Shown here in pieces: positions 36,806 through 51,200 of a stretch of DNA of 64,000 nucleotides. The DNA is taken from the NCBI GenBank assembly GCA_964019695.1, contig OZ026527.1:72503471-72567470 (forward strand), read 5' to 3'. Both the position numbers and the translations under genes were made by a program. Below the pieces are notes generated by a model that had not been told where the DNA came from, ran no database searches, and saw only the letters and a list, made by a program, of their open reading frames with translations. This DNA comes from Loripinus fragilis (taxonomy: Eukaryota > Mollusca > Bivalvia > Lucinida > Lucinidae). Position 1 is the first letter of the stretch. Each line of letters begins with the position of its first letter.

Positions 36806-39800
36806 GAAGATCTTCCCATTAGGCCCCATTAGGCCACAGTAGCCGAACCGGCCTAAAACTTGCGCGGGTCACTTTCACGGACGGGCTCGAAACTGGTGCC
36901 AGAAGTTAGCCCCCGACCAGTGCTTCATTGTGAGGCATTGCGTAAAATTTTCCGTCCCCCGAGTGCCGAGCAATAGCCCCTGAAAGGGCTTTCGGCACAA
37001 TTTTCACGCCCTTATTTGAGCCACTTGTAGCCGAAGGAATTTTGCGCAAATGACTGAGAGGTGCTCCTGGGCACTGCTCATCACTTTGCAATAGGTTCCG
37101 GGGCTTTTCGCGAAGGTCGCATTTTCTCAAACTTTGAGGGCATTAGTGGGTGGGGTGTGAAAACCTCCGAATGCATGGTTCTCAGCTCCTGCTGTGGGCA
37201 GCAAGCCAATTTTTTTTCCAAAATGTTGACCTATAAAAGAGCTTACTCGGGTGTGAAAATTATCATTGTGCGCGCGCGCCCCGGACCGCAATTATGATAT
37301 TTCCTGTTTTCCCATAGGGCCCAAGGCAAATGGGGATAGCGGTTGTACGCGCTTTCTAAGGCTCTGACCGCTTTTAGATTTTGCACGCGGATAGGGCCCA
37401 CAGAGGCGCAGGTATTGCCATGCGCACCCGCCCGCAACAATGTTTCGATACCGAGTTATCGGGGTGTGGAAGTCCGCCGCCCCGAAGCTTTACGCGCTTC
37501 CGTCTCGCGAACCACCATTTTCATCATGCCCACATGGGCATCAGTTTGTAGTACGGGAGGCCGTCTACAAATGGTGAAAATTTCAAAGCGTTCCGTCGGG
37601 AAATTAAAAAGTTATGAGCATTAGAAGATCTTCCCATTAGGCCCCATTAGGCCACAGTAGCCGAACCGGCCTAAAACTTGCGCGGGTCACTTTCACGGAC
37701 GGGCTCGAAACTGGTGCCAGAAGTTAGCCCCCGACCAGTGCTTCATTGTGAGGCATTGCGTAAAATTTTCCGTCCCCCGAGTGCCGAGCAATAGCCCCTG
37801 AAAGGGCTTTCGGCACAATTTTCACGCCCTTATTTGAGCCACTTGTAGCCGAAGGAATTTTGCGCAAATGACTGAGAGGTGCTCCTGGGCACTGCTCATC
37901 ACTTTGCAATAGGTTCCGGGGCTTTTCGCGAAGGTCGCGTTTTCTCAAACTTTGAGGGCATTAGTGGGTGGGGTGTGAAAACCTCCCAATGCATGGTTCT
38001 CAGCTCCTGCTGTGGGCAGCAAGCCAATTTTTTTTCCAAAATGTTGACCTATAAAAGAGCTTACTCGGGTGTGAAAATTATCATTGTGCGCGCGCGCCCC
38101 GGACCGCAATTATGATATTTCCTGTTTTCCCATAGGGCCCAAGGCAAATGGGGATAGCGGTTGTACGCGCTTTCTAAGGCTCTGACCGCTTTTAGATTTT
38201 GCACGCGGATAGGGCCCACAGAGGCGCAGGTATTGCCATGCGCACCCGCCCGCAACAATGTTTCGATACCGAGTTATCGGGGTGTGGAAGTCAGCCGCCC
38301 CGAAGCTTTACGCGCTTCCGTCTCGCGAACCACCATTTTCATCATGCCCACACGGGCATCAGTTTGTAGTACGGGAGGCCGTCTACAAATGGTGAAAATT
38401 TCAAAGCGTTCCGTCGGGAAATTAAAAAGTTATGAGCATTAGAAGATCTTCCCATTAGGCCCCATTAGGCCACAGTAGCCGAACCGGCCTAAAACTTGCG
38501 CGGGTCACTTTCACGGACGGGCTCGAAACTGGTGCCAGAAGTTAGCCCCAGACCAGTGCTTCATTGTGAGGCATTGCGTAAAATTTTCCGTCCCCCGAGT
38601 GCCGAGCAATAGCCCCTGAAAGGGCTTTCGGCACAATTTTCACGCCCTTATTTGAGCCACTTGTAGCCGAAGGAATTTTGCGCAAATGACTGAGAGGTGC
38701 TCCTGGGCACTGCTCATCACTTTGCAATAGGTTCCGGGGCTTTTCGCGAAGGTCGCGTTTTCTCAAACTTTGAGGGCATTAGTGGGTGGGGTGTGAAAAC
38801 CTCCGAATGCATGGTTCTCAGCTCCTGCTGTGGGCAGCAAGCCAATTTTTTTTCCAAAATGTTGACCTATAAAAGAGCTTACTCGGCTGTGAAAATTATC
38901 ATTGTGCGCGCGCGCCCCGGACCGCAATTATGATATTTCCTGTTTTCCCATAGGGCCCAAGGCAAATGGGGATAGCGGTTGTACGCGCTTTCTAAGGCTC
39001 TGACCGCTTTTAGATTTTGCACGCGGATAGGGCCCACAGAGGCGCAGGTATTGCCATGCGCACCCGCCCGCAACAATGTTTCGATACCGAGTTATCGGGG
39101 TGTGGAAGTCCGCCGCCCCGAAGCTTTACGCGCTTCCGTCTCGCGAACCACCATTTTCATCATGCCCACACGGGCATCAGTTTGTAGTACGGGAGGCCGT
39201 CTACAAATGGTGAAAATTTCAAAGCGTTCCGTCGGGAAATTAAAAAGTTATGAGCATTAGAAGATCTTCCCATTAGGCCCCATTAGGCCACAGTAGCCGA
39301 ACCGGCCTAAAACTTGCGCGGGTCACTTTCACGGACGGGCTCGAAACTGGTGCCAGAAGTTAGCCCCCGACCAGTGCTTCATTGTGAGGCATTGCGTAAA
39401 ATTTTCCGTCCCCCGAGTGCCGAGCAATAGCCCCTGAAAGGGCTTTCGGCACAATTTTCACGCCCTTATTTGAGCCACTTGTAGCCGAAGGAATTTTGCG
39501 CAAATGACTGAGAGGTGCTCCTGGGCACTGCTCATCACTTTGCAATAGGTTCCGGGGCTTTTCGCGAAGGTCGCGTTTTCTCAAACTTTGAGGGCATTAG
39601 TGGGTGGGGTGTGAAAACCTCCGAATGCATGGTTCTCAGCTCCTGCTGTGGGCAGCAAGCCAATTTTTTTTCCAAAATGTTGACCTATAAAAGAGCTTAC
39701 TCGGGTGTGAAAATTATCATTGTGCGCGCGCGCCCCGGACCGCAATTATGATATTTCCTGTTTTCCCATAGGGCCCAAGGCAAATGGGGATAGCGGTTGT

Positions 39801-42800
39801 ACGCACTTTCTAAGGCTCTGACCGCTTTTAGATTTTGCACGCGGATAGGGCCCACAGAGGCGCAGGTATTGCCATGCGCACCCGCCCGCAACAATGTTTC
39901 GATACCGAGTTATCGGGGTGTGGAAGTCCGCCGCCCCGAAGCTTTACGCGCTTCCGTCTCGCGAACCACCATTTTCATCATGCCCACACGGGCATCAGTT
40001 TGTAGTACGGGAGGCCGTCTACAAATGGTGAAAATTTCAAAGCGTTCCGTCGGGAAATTAAAAAGTTATGAGCATTAGAAGATCTTCCCATTAGGCCCCA
40101 TTAGGCCACAGTAGCCGAACCGGCCTAAAACTTGCGCGGGTCACTTTCACGGACGGGCTCGAAACTGGTGCCAGAAGTTAGCCCCCGACCAGTGCTTCAT
40201 TGTGAGGCATTGCGTAAAATTTTCCGTCCCCCGAGTGCCGAGCAATAGCCCCTGAAAGGGCTTTCGGCACAATTTTCACGCCCTTATTTGAGCCACTTGT
40301 AGCCGAAGGAATTTTGCGCAAATGACTGAGAGGTGCTCCTGGGCACTGCTCATCACTTTGCAATAGGTTCCGGGGCTTTTCGCGAAGGTCGCGTTTTCTC
40401 AAACTTTGAGGGCATTAGTGGGTGGGGTGTGAAAACCTCCGAATGCATGGTTCTCAGCTCCTGCTGTGGGCAGCAAGCCAATTTTTTTTCCAAAATGTTG
40501 ACCTATAAAAGAGCTTACTCGGGTGTGAAAATTATCATTGTGCGCGCGCGCCCCGGACCGCAATTATGATATTTCCTGTTTTCCCATAGGGCCCAAGGCA
40601 AATGGGGATAGCGGTTGTACGCGCTTTCTAAGGCTCTGACCGCTTTTAGATTTTGCACGCGGATAGGGCCCACAGAGGCGCAGGTATTGCCATGCGCACC
40701 CGCCCGCAACAATGTTTCGATACCGAGTTATCGGGGTGTGGAAGTCCGCCGCCCCGAAGCTTTACGCGCTTCCGTCTCGCGAACCACCATTTTCATCATG
40801 CCCACACGGGCATCAGTTTGTAGTACGGGAGGCCGTCTACAAATGGTGAAAATTTCAAAGCGTTCCGTCAGGAAATTAAAAAGTTATGAGCATTAGAAGA
40901 TCTTCCCATTAGGCCCCATTAGGCCACAGTAGCCGAACCGGCCTAAAACTTGCGCGGGTCACTTTCACGGACGGGCTCGAAACTGGTGCCAGAAGTTAGC
41001 CCCCGACCAGTGCTTCATTGTGAGGCATTGCGTAAAATTTTCCGTCCCCCGAGTGCCGAGCAATAGCCCCTGAAAGGGCTTTCGGCACAATTTTCACGCC
41101 CTTATTTGAGCCACTTGTAGCCGAAGGAATTTTGCGCAAATGACTGAGAGGTGCTCCTGGGCACTGCTCATCACTTTGCAATAGGTTCCGGGGCTTTTCG
41201 CGAAGGTCGCGTTTTCTCAAACTTTGAGGGCATTAGTGGGTGGGGTGTGAAAACCTCCGAATGCATGGTTCTCAGCTCCTGCTGTGGGCAGCAAGCCAAT
41301 TTTTTTTCCAAAATGTTGACCTATAAAAGAGCTTACTCGGGTGTGAAAATTATCATTGTGCGCGCGCGCCCCGGACCGCAATTATGATATTTCCTGTTTT
41401 CCCATAGGGCCCAAGGCAAATGGGGATAGCGGTTGTACGCGCTTTCTAAGGCTCTGACCGCTTTTAGATTTTGCACGCGGATAGGGCCCACAGAGGCGCA
41501 GGTATTGCCATTCGCACCCGCCCGCAACAATGTTTCGATACCGAGTTATCGGGGTGTGGAAGTCCGCCGCCCCGAAGCTTTACGCGCTTCCGTCTCGCAA
41601 ACCACCATTTTCATCATGCCCACACGGGCATCAGTTTGTAGTACGGGAGGCCGTCTACAAATGGTGAAAATTTCAAAGCGTTCCGTCGGGAAATTAAAAA
41701 GTTATGAGCATTAGAAGATCTTCCCATTAGGCCCCATTAGGCCACAGTAGCCGAACCGGCCTAAAACTTGCGCGGGTCACTTTCACGGACGGGCTCGAAA
41801 CTGGTGCCAGAAGTTAGCCCCCGACCAGTGCTTCATTGTGAGGCATTGCGTAAAATTTTCCGTCCCCCGAGTGCCGAGCAATAGCCCCTGAAAGGGCTTT
41901 CGGCACAATTTTCACGCCCTTATTTGAGCCACTTGTAGCCGAAGGAATTTTGCGCAAATGACTGAGAGGTGCTCCTGGGCACTGCTCATCACTTTGCAAT
42001 AGGTTCCGGGGCTTTTCGCGAAGGTCGCGTTTTCTCAAACTTTGAGGGCATTAGTGGGTGGGGTGTGAAAACCTCCGAATGCATGGTTCTCAGCTCCTGC
42101 TGTGGGCAGCAAGCCAATTTTTTTTCCAAAATGTTGACCTATAAAAGAGCTTACTCGGGTGTGAAAATTATCATTGTGCGCGCGCGCCCCGGACCGCAAT
42201 TATGATATTTCCTGTTTTCCCATAGGGCCCAAGGCAAATGGGGATAGCGGTTGTACGCGCTTTCTAAGGCTCTGACCGCTTTTAGATTTTGCACGCGGAT
42301 AGGGCCCACAGAGGCGCAGGTATTGCCATGCGCACCCGCCCGCAACAATGTTTCGATACCGAGTTATCGGGGTGTGGAAGTCCGCCGCCCCGAAGCTTTA
42401 CGCGCTTCCGTCTCGCGAACCACCATTTTCATCATGCCCACACGGGCATCAGTTTGTAGTACGGGAGGCCGTCTACAAATGGTGAAAATTTCAAAGCGTT
42501 CCGTCGGGAAATTAAAAAGTTATGAGCATTAGAAGATCTTCCCATTAGGCCCCATTAGGCCACAGTAGCCGAACCGGCCTAAAACTTGCGCGGGTCACTT
42601 TCACGGACGGGCTCGAAACTGGTGCCAGAAGTTAGCCCCCGACCAGTGCTTCATTGTGAGGCATTGCGTAAAATTTTCCGTCCCCCGAGTGCCGAGCAAT
42701 AGCCCCTGAAAGGGCTTTCGGCACAATTTTCACGCCCTTATTTGAGCCACTTGTAGCCGAAGGAATTTTGCGCAAATGACTGAGAGGTGCTCCTGGGCAC

Positions 42801-45800
42801 TGCTCATCACTTTGCAATAGGTTCCGGGGCTTTTCGCGAAGGTCGCGTTTTCTCAAACTTTGAGGGCATTAGTGGGTGGGGTGTGAAAACCTCCGAATGC
42901 ATGGTTCTCAGCTCCTGCTGTGGGCAGCAAGCCAATTTTTTTTCCAAAATGTTGACCTATAAAAGAGCTTACTCGGGTGTGAAAATTATCATTGTGCGCG
43001 CGCGCCCCGGACCGCAATTATGATATTTCCTGTTTTCCCATAGGGCCCAAGGCAAATGGGGATAGCGGTTGTACGCGCTTTCTAAGGCTCTGACCGCTTT
43101 TAGATTTTGCACGCGGATAGGGCCCACAGAGGCGCAGGTATTGCCATGCGCACCCGCCCGCAACAATGTTTCGATACCGAGTTATCGGGGTGTGGAAGTC
43201 CGCCGCCCCGAAGCTTTACGCGCTTCCGTCTCGCGAACCACCATTTTCATCATGCCCACACGGGCATCAGTTTGTAGTACGGGAGGCCGTCTACAAATGG
43301 TGAAAATTTCAAAGCGTTCCGTCGGGAAATTAAAAAGTTATGAGCATTAGAAGATCTTCCCATTAGGCCCCATTAGGCCACAGTAGCCGAACCGGCCTAA
43401 AACTTGCGCGGGTCACTTTCACGGACGGGCTCGAAACTGGTGCCAGAAGTTAGCCCCCGACCAGTGCTTCATTGTGAGGCATTGCGTAAAATTTTCCGTC
43501 CCCCGAGTGCCGAGCAATAGCCCCTGAAAGGGCTTTCGGCACAATTTTCACGCCCTTATTTGAGCCACTTGTAGCCGAAGGAATTTTGCGCAAATGACTG
43601 AGAGGTGCTCCTGGGCACTGCTCATCACTTTGCAATAGGTTCCGGGGCTTTTCGCGAAGGTCGCGTTTTCTCAAACTTTGAGGGCATTAGTGGGTGGGGT
43701 GTGAAAACCTCCGAATGCATGGTTCTCAGCTCCTGCTGTGGGCAGCAAGCCAATTTTTTTTCCAAAATGTTGACCTATAAAAGAGCTTACTCGGGTGTGA
43801 AAATTATCATTGTGCGCGCGCGCCCCGGACCGCAATTATGATATTTCCTGTTTTCCCATAGGGCCCAAGGCAAATGGGGATAGCGGTTGTACGCGCTTTC
43901 TAAGGCTCTGACCGCTTTTAGATTTTGCACGCGGATAGGGCCCACAGAGGCGCAGGTATTGCCATGCGCACCCGCCCGCAACAATGTTTCGATACCGAGT
44001 TATCGGGGTGTGGAAGTCCGCCGCCCCGAAGCTTTACGCGCTTCCGTCTCGCGAACCACCATTTTCATCATGCCCACACGGGCATCAGTTTGTAGTACGG
44101 GAGGCCGTCTACAAATGGTGAAAATTTCAAAGCGTTCCGTCAGGAAATTAAAAAGTTATGAGCATTAGAAGATCTTCCCATTAGGCCCCATTAGGCCACA
44201 GTAGCCGAACCGGCCTAAAACTTGCGCGGGTCACTTTCACGGACGGGCTCGAAACTGGTGCCAGAAGTTAGCCCCCGACCAGTGCTTCATTGTGAGGCAT
44301 TGCGTAAAATTTTCCGTCCCCGAGTGCCGAGCAATAGCCCCTGAAAGGGCTTTCGGCACAATTTTCACGCCCTTATTTGAGCCACTTGTAGCCGAAGGAA
44401 TTTTGCGCAAATGACTGAGAGGTGCTCCTGGGCACTGCTCATCACTTTGCAATAGGTTCCGGGGCTTTTCGCGAAGGTCGCGTTTTCTCAAACTTTGAGG
44501 GCATTAGTGGGTGGGGTGTGAAAACCTCCGAATGCATGGTTCTCAGCTCCTGCTGTGGGCAGCAAGCCAATTTTTTTTCCAAAATGTTGACCTATAAAAG
44601 AGCTTACTCGGGTGTGAAAATTATCATTGTGCGCGCGCGCCCCGGACCGCAATTATGATATTTCCTGTTTTCCCATAGGGCCCAAGGCAAATGGGGATAG
44701 CGGTTGTACGCGCTTTCTAAGGCTCTGACCGCTTTTAGATTTTGCACGCGGATAGGGCCCACAGAGGCGCAGGTATTGCCATGCGCACCCGCCCGCAACA
44801 ATGTTTCGATACCGAGTTATCGGGGTGTGGAAGTCCGCCGCCCCGAAGCTTTACGCGCTTCCGTCTCGCGAACCACCATTTTCATCATGCCCACACGGGC
44901 ATCAGTTTGTAGTACGGGAGGCCGTCTACAAATGGTGAAAATTTCAAAGCGTTCCGTCGGGAAATTAAAAAGTTATGAGCATTAGAAGATCTTCCCATTA
45001 GGCCCCATTAGGCCACAGTAGCCGAACCGGCCTAAAACTTGCGCGGGTCACTTTCACGGACGGGCTCGAAACTGGTGCCAGAAGTTAGCCCCCGACCAGT
45101 GCTTCATTGTGAGGCATTGCGTAAAATTTTCCGTCCCCCGAGTGCCGAGCAATAGCCCCTGAAAGGGCTTTCGGCACAATTTTCACGCCCTTATTTGAGC
45201 CACTTGTAGCCGAAGGAATTTTGCGCAAATGACTGAGAGGTGCTCCTGGGCACTGCTCATCACTTTGCAATAGGTTCCGGGGCTTTTCGCGAAGGTCGCG
45301 TTTTCTCAAACTTTGAGGGCATTAGTGGGTGGGGTGTGAAAACCTCCGAATGCATGGTTCTCAGCTCCTGCTGTGGGCAGCAAGCCAATTTTTTTTCCAA
45401 AATGTTGACCTATAAAAGAGCTTACTCGGGTGTGAAAATTATCATTGTGCGCGCGCGCCCCGGACCGCAATTATGATATTTCCTGTTTTCCCATAGGGCC
45501 CAAGGCAAATGGGGATAGCGGTTGTACGCGCTTTCTAAGGCTCTGACCGCTTTTAGATTTTGCACGCGGATAGGGCCCACAGAGGCGCAGGTATTGCCAT
45601 GCGCACCCGCCCGCAACAATGTTTCGATACCGAGTTATCGGGGTGTGGAAGTCCGCCGCCCCGAAGCTTTACGCGCTTCCGTCTCGCGAACCACCATTTT
45701 CATCATGCCCACACGGGCATCAGTTTGTAGTACGGGAGGCCGTCTACAAATGGTGAAAATTTCAAAGCGTTCCGTCGGGAAATTAAAAAGTTATGAGCAT

Positions 45801-48256
45801 TAGAAGATCTTCCCATTAGGCCCCATTAGGCCACAGTAGCCGAACCGGCCTAAAACTTGCGCGGGTCACTTTCACGGACGGGCTCAAAACTGGTGCCAGA
45901 AGTTAGCCCCCGACCAGTGCTTCATTGTGAGGCATTGCGTAAAATTTTCCGTCCCCCGAGTGCCGAGCAATAGCCCCTGAAAGGGCTTTCGGCACAATTT
46001 TCACGCCCTTATTTGAGCCACTTGTAGCCGAAGGAATTTTGCGCAAATGACTGAGAGGTGCTCCTGGGCACTGCTCATCACTTTGCAATAGGTTCCGGGG
46101 CTTTTCGCGAAGGTCGCGTTTTCTCAAACTTTGAGGGCATTAGTGGGTGGGGTGTGAAAACCTCCGAATGCATGGTTCTCAGCTCCTGCTGTGGGCAGCA
46201 AGCCAATTTTTTTTCCAAAATGTTGACCTATAAAAGAGCTTACTCGGGTGTGAAAATTATCATTGTGCGCGCGCGCCCCGGACCGCAATTATGATATTTC
46301 CTGTTTTCCCATAGGGCCCAAGGCAAATGGGGATAGGGGTTGTACGCGCTTTCTAAGGCTCTGACCGCTTTTAGATTTTGCACGCGGATAGGGCCCACAG
46401 AGGCACAGGTATTGCCATGCGCACCCGCCCGCAACAATGTTTCGATACCGAGTTATCGGGGTGTGGAAGTCCGCCGCCCCGAAGCTTTACGCGCTTCCGT
46501 CTCGCGAACCACCATTTTCATCATGCCCACACGGGCATCAGTTTGTAGTACGGGAGGCCGTCTACAAATGGTGAAAATTTCAAAGCGTTCCGTCGGGAAA
46601 TTAAAAAGTTATGAGCATTAGAAGATCTTCCCATTAGGCCCCATTAGGCCACAGTAGCCGAACCGGCCTAAAACTTGCGCGGGTCACTTTCACGGACGGG
46701 CTCGAAACTGGTGCCAGAAGTTAGCCCCCGACCAGTGCTTCATTGTGAGGCATTGCGTAAAATTTTCCGTCCCCCGAGTGCCGAGCAATAGCCCCTGAAA
46801 GGGCTTTCGGCACAATTTTCACGCCCTTATTTGAGCCACTTGTAGCCGAAGGAATTTTGCGCAAATGACTGAGAGGTGCTCCTGGGCACTGCTCATCACT
46901 TTGCAATAGGTTCCGGGGCTTTTCGCGAAGGTCGCGTTTTCTCAAACTTTGAGGGCATTAGTGGGTGGGGTGTGAAAACCTCCGAATGCATGGTTCTCAG
47001 CTCCTGCTGTGGGCAGCAAGCCAATTTTTTTTCCAAAATGTTGACCTATAAAAGAGCTTACTCGGGTGTGAAAATTATCATTGTGCGCGCGCGCCCCGGA
47101 CCGCAATTATGATATTTCCTGTTTTCCCATAGGGCCCAAGGCAAATGGGGATAGCGGTTGTACGCGCTTTCTAAGGCTCTGACCGCTTTTAGATTTTGCA
47201 CGCGGATAGGGCCCACAGAGGCGCAGGTATTGCCATGCGCACCCGCCCGCAACAATGTTTCGATACCGAGTTATCGGGGTGTGGAAGTCCGCCGCCCCGA
47301 AGCTTTACGCGCTTCCGTCTCGCGAACCACCATTTTCATCATGCCCACACGGGCATCAGTTTGTAGTACGGGAGGCCGTCTACAAATGGTGAAAATTTCA
47401 AAGCGTTCCGTCGGGAAATTAAAAAGTTATGAGCATTAGAAGATCTTCCCATTAGGCCCCATTAGGCCACAGTAGCCGAACCGGCCTAAAACTTGCGCGG
47501 GTCACTTTCACGGACGGGCTCGAAACTGGTGCCAGAAGTTAGCCCCCGACCAGTGCTTCATTGTGAGGCATTGCGTAAAATTTTCCGTCCCCCGAGTGCC
47601 GAGCAATAGCCCCTGAAAGGGCTTTCGGCACAATTTTCACGCCCTTATTTGAGCCACTTGTAGCCGAAGGAATTTTGCGCAAATGACTGAGAGGTGCTCC
47701 TGGGCACTGCTCATCACTTTGCAATAGGTTCCGGGGCTTTTCGCGAAGGTCGCGTTTTCTCAAACTTTGAGGGCATTAGTGGGTGGGGTGTGAAAACCTC
47801 CGAATGCATGGTTCTCAGCTCCTGCTGTGGGCAGCAAGCCAATTTTTTTTCCAAAATGTTGACCTATAAAAGAGCTTACTCGGGTGTGAAAATTATCATT
47901 GTGCGCGCGCGCCCCGGACCGCAATTATGATATTTCCTGTTTTCCCATAGGGCCCAAGGCAAATGGGGATAGCGGTTGTACGCGCTTTCTAAGGCTCTGA
48001 CCGCTTTTAGATTTTGCACGCGGATAGGGCCCACAGAGGCGCAGGTATTGCCATGCGCACCCGCCCGCAACAATGTTTCGATACCGAGTTATCGGGGTGT
48101 GGAAGTCCGCCGCCCCGAAGCTTTACGCGCTTCCGTCTCGCGAACCACCATTTTCATCATGCCCACACGGGCATCAGTTTGTAGTACGGGAGGCCGTCTA
48201 CAAATGGTGAAAATTTCAAAGCGTTCCGTCGGGAAATTAAAAAGTTATGAGCATTA
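36806..48256 (+). repeat. Higher-order repeat block, copy A (14 units, 11,451 bp)
   Basis: Units 46-59. Diagnostic variants: A37121, T37535, C37987, A38293, A38550, C38887, A39805, A40870, T41512, A41599, A44142, a 1-bp C deletion near 44319, A45886, G46337 and A46405. Each has an identical partner 11,451 bp downstream. Units starting at 41714, 42532, 44985, 46621 and 47439 are consensus. The coordinates follow unit boundaries. The true left edge lies between 36071 (the T at 36070 is not shared) and 37121. Confidence 0.92.
44168..44984 (+). repeat. Unit 55, 817 bp, C-run deletion
   Basis: The C5 run after TCCGT is C4 near 44316-44319. The identical deletion in the unit at 55619 makes this the strongest single marker of the block duplication. 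Confidence 0.9.
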
Positions 48257-51200
48257 GAAGATCTTCCCATTAGGCCCCATTAGGCCACAGTAGCCGAACC
48301 GGCCTAAAACTTGCGCGGGTCACTTTCACGGACGGGCTCGAAACTGGTGCCAGAAGTTAGCCCCCGACCAGTGCTTCATTGTGAGGCATTGCGTAAAATT
48401 TTCCGTCCCCCGAGTGCCGAGCAATAGCCCCTGAAAGGGCTTTCGGCACAATTTTCACGCCCTTATTTGAGCCACTTGTAGCCGAAGGAATTTTGCGCAA
48501 ATGACTGAGAGGTGCTCCTGGGCACTGCTCATCACTTTGCAATAGGTTCCGGGGCTTTTCGCGAAGGTCGCATTTTCTCAAACTTTGAGGGCATTAGTGG
48601 GTGGGGTGTGAAAACCTCCGAATGCATGGTTCTCAGCTCCTGCTGTGGGCAGCAAGCCAATTTTTTTTCCAAAATGTTGACCTATAAAAGAGCTTACTCG
48701 GGTGTGAAAATTATCATTGTGCGCGCGCGCCCCGGACCGCAATTATGATATTTCCTGTTTTCCCATAGGGCCCAAGGCAAATGGGGATAGCGGTTGTACG
48801 CGCTTTCTAAGGCTCTGACCGCTTTTAGATTTTGCACGCGGATAGGGCCCACAGAGGCGCAGGTATTGCCATGCGCACCCGCCCGCAACAATGTTTCGAT
48901 ACCGAGTTATCGGGGTGTGGAAGTCCGCCGCCCCGAAGCTTTACGCGCTTCCGTCTCGCGAACCACCATTTTCATCATGCCCACATGGGCATCAGTTTGT
49001 AGTACGGGAGGCCGTCTACAAATGGTGAAAATTTCAAAGCGTTCCGTCGGGAAATTAAAAAGTTATGAGCATTAGAAGATCTTCCCATTAGGCCCCATTA
49101 GGCCACAGTAGCCGAACCGGCCTAAAACTTGCGCGGGTCACTTTCACGGACGGGCTCGAAACTGGTGCCAGAAGTTAGCCCCCGACCAGTGCTTCATTGT
49201 GAGGCATTGCGTAAAATTTTCCGTCCCCCGAGTGCCGAGCAATAGCCCCTGAAAGGGCTTTCGGCACAATTTTCACGCCCTTATTTGAGCCACTTGTAGC
49301 CGAAGGAATTTTGCGCAAATGACTGAGAGGTGCTCCTGGGCACTGCTCATCACTTTGCAATAGGTTCCGGGGCTTTTCGCGAAGGTCGCGTTTTCTCAAA
49401 CTTTGAGGGCATTAGTGGGTGGGGTGTGAAAACCTCCCAATGCATGGTTCTCAGCTCCTGCTGTGGGCAGCAAGCCAATTTTTTTTCCAAAATGTTGACC
49501 TATAAAAGAGCTTACTCGGGTGTGAAAATTATCATTGTGCGCGCGCGCCCCGGACCGCAATTATGATATTTCCTGTTTTCCCATAGGGCCCAAGGCAAAT
49601 GGGGATAGCGGTTGTACGCGCTTTCTAAGGCTCTGACCGCTTTTAGATTTTGCACGCGGATAGGGCCCACAGAGGCGCAGGTATTGCCATGCGCACCCGC
49701 CCGCAACAATGTTTCGATACCGAGTTATCGGGGTGTGGAAGTCAGCCGCCCCGAAGCTTTACGCGCTTCCGTCTCGCGAACCACCATTTTCATCATGCCC
49801 ACACGGGCATCAGTTTGTAGTACGGGAGGCCGTCTACAAATGGTGAAAATTTCAAAGCGTTCCGTCGGGAAATTAAAAAGTTATGAGCATTAGAAGATCT
49901 TCCCATTAGGCCCCATTAGGCCACAGTAGCCGAACCGGCCTAAAACTTGCGCGGGTCACTTTCACGGACGGGCTCGAAACTGGTGCCAGAAGTTAGCCCC
50001 AGACCAGTGCTTCATTGTGAGGCATTGCGTAAAATTTTCCGTCCCCCGAGTGCCGAGCAATAGCCCCTGAAAGGGCTTTCGGCACAATTTTCACGCCCTT
50101 ATTTGAGCCACTTGTAGCCGAAGGAATTTTGCGCAAATGACTGAGAGGTGCTCCTGGGCACTGCTCATCACTTTGCAATAGGTTCCGGGGCTTTTCGCGA
50201 AGGTCGCGTTTTCTCAAACTTTGAGGGCATTAGTGGGTGGGGTGTGAAAACCTCCGAATGCATGGTTCTCAGCTCCTGCTGTGGGCAGCAAGCCAATTTT
50301 TTTTCCAAAATGTTGACCTATAAAAGAGCTTACTCGGCTGTGAAAATTATCATTGTGCGCGCGCGCCCCGGACCGCAATTATGATATTTCCTGTTTTCCC
50401 ATAGGGCCCAAGGCAAATGGGGATAGCGGTTGTACGCGCTTTCTAAGGCTCTGACCGCTTTTAGATTTTGCACGCGGATAGGGCCCACAGAGGCGCAGGT
50501 ATTGCCATGCGCACCCGCCCGCAACAATGTTTCGATACCGAGTTATCGGGGTGTGGAAGTCCGCCGCCCCGAAGCTTTACGCGCTTCCGTCTCGCGAACC
50601 ACCATTTTCATCATGCCCACACGGGCATCAGTTTGTAGTACGGGAGGCCGTCTACAAATGGTGAAAATTTCAAAGCGTTCCGTCGGGAAATTAAAAAGTT
50701 ATGAGCATTAGAAGATCTTCCCATTAGGCCCCATTAGGCCACAGTAGCCGAACCGGCCTAAAACTTGCGCGGGTCACTTTCACGGACGGGCTCGAAACTG
50801 GTGCCAGAAGTTAGCCCCCGACCAGTGCTTCATTGTGAGGCATTGCGTAAAATTTTCCGTCCCCCGAGTGCCGAGCAATAGCCCCTGAAAGGGCTTTCGG
50901 CACAATTTTCACGCCCTTATTTGAGCCACTTGTAGCCGAAGGAATTTTGCGCAAATGACTGAGAGGTGCTCCTGGGCACTGCTCATCACTTTGCAATAGG
51001 TTCCGGGGCTTTTCGCGAAGGTCGCGTTTTCTCAAACTTTGAGGGCATTAGTGGGTGGGGTGTGAAAACCTCCGAATGCATGGTTCTCAGCTCCTGCTGT
51101 GGGCAGCAAGCCAATTTTTTTTCCAAAATGTTGACCTATAAAAGAGCTTACTCGGGTGTGAAAATTATCATTGTGCGCGCGCGCCCCGGACCGCAATTAT

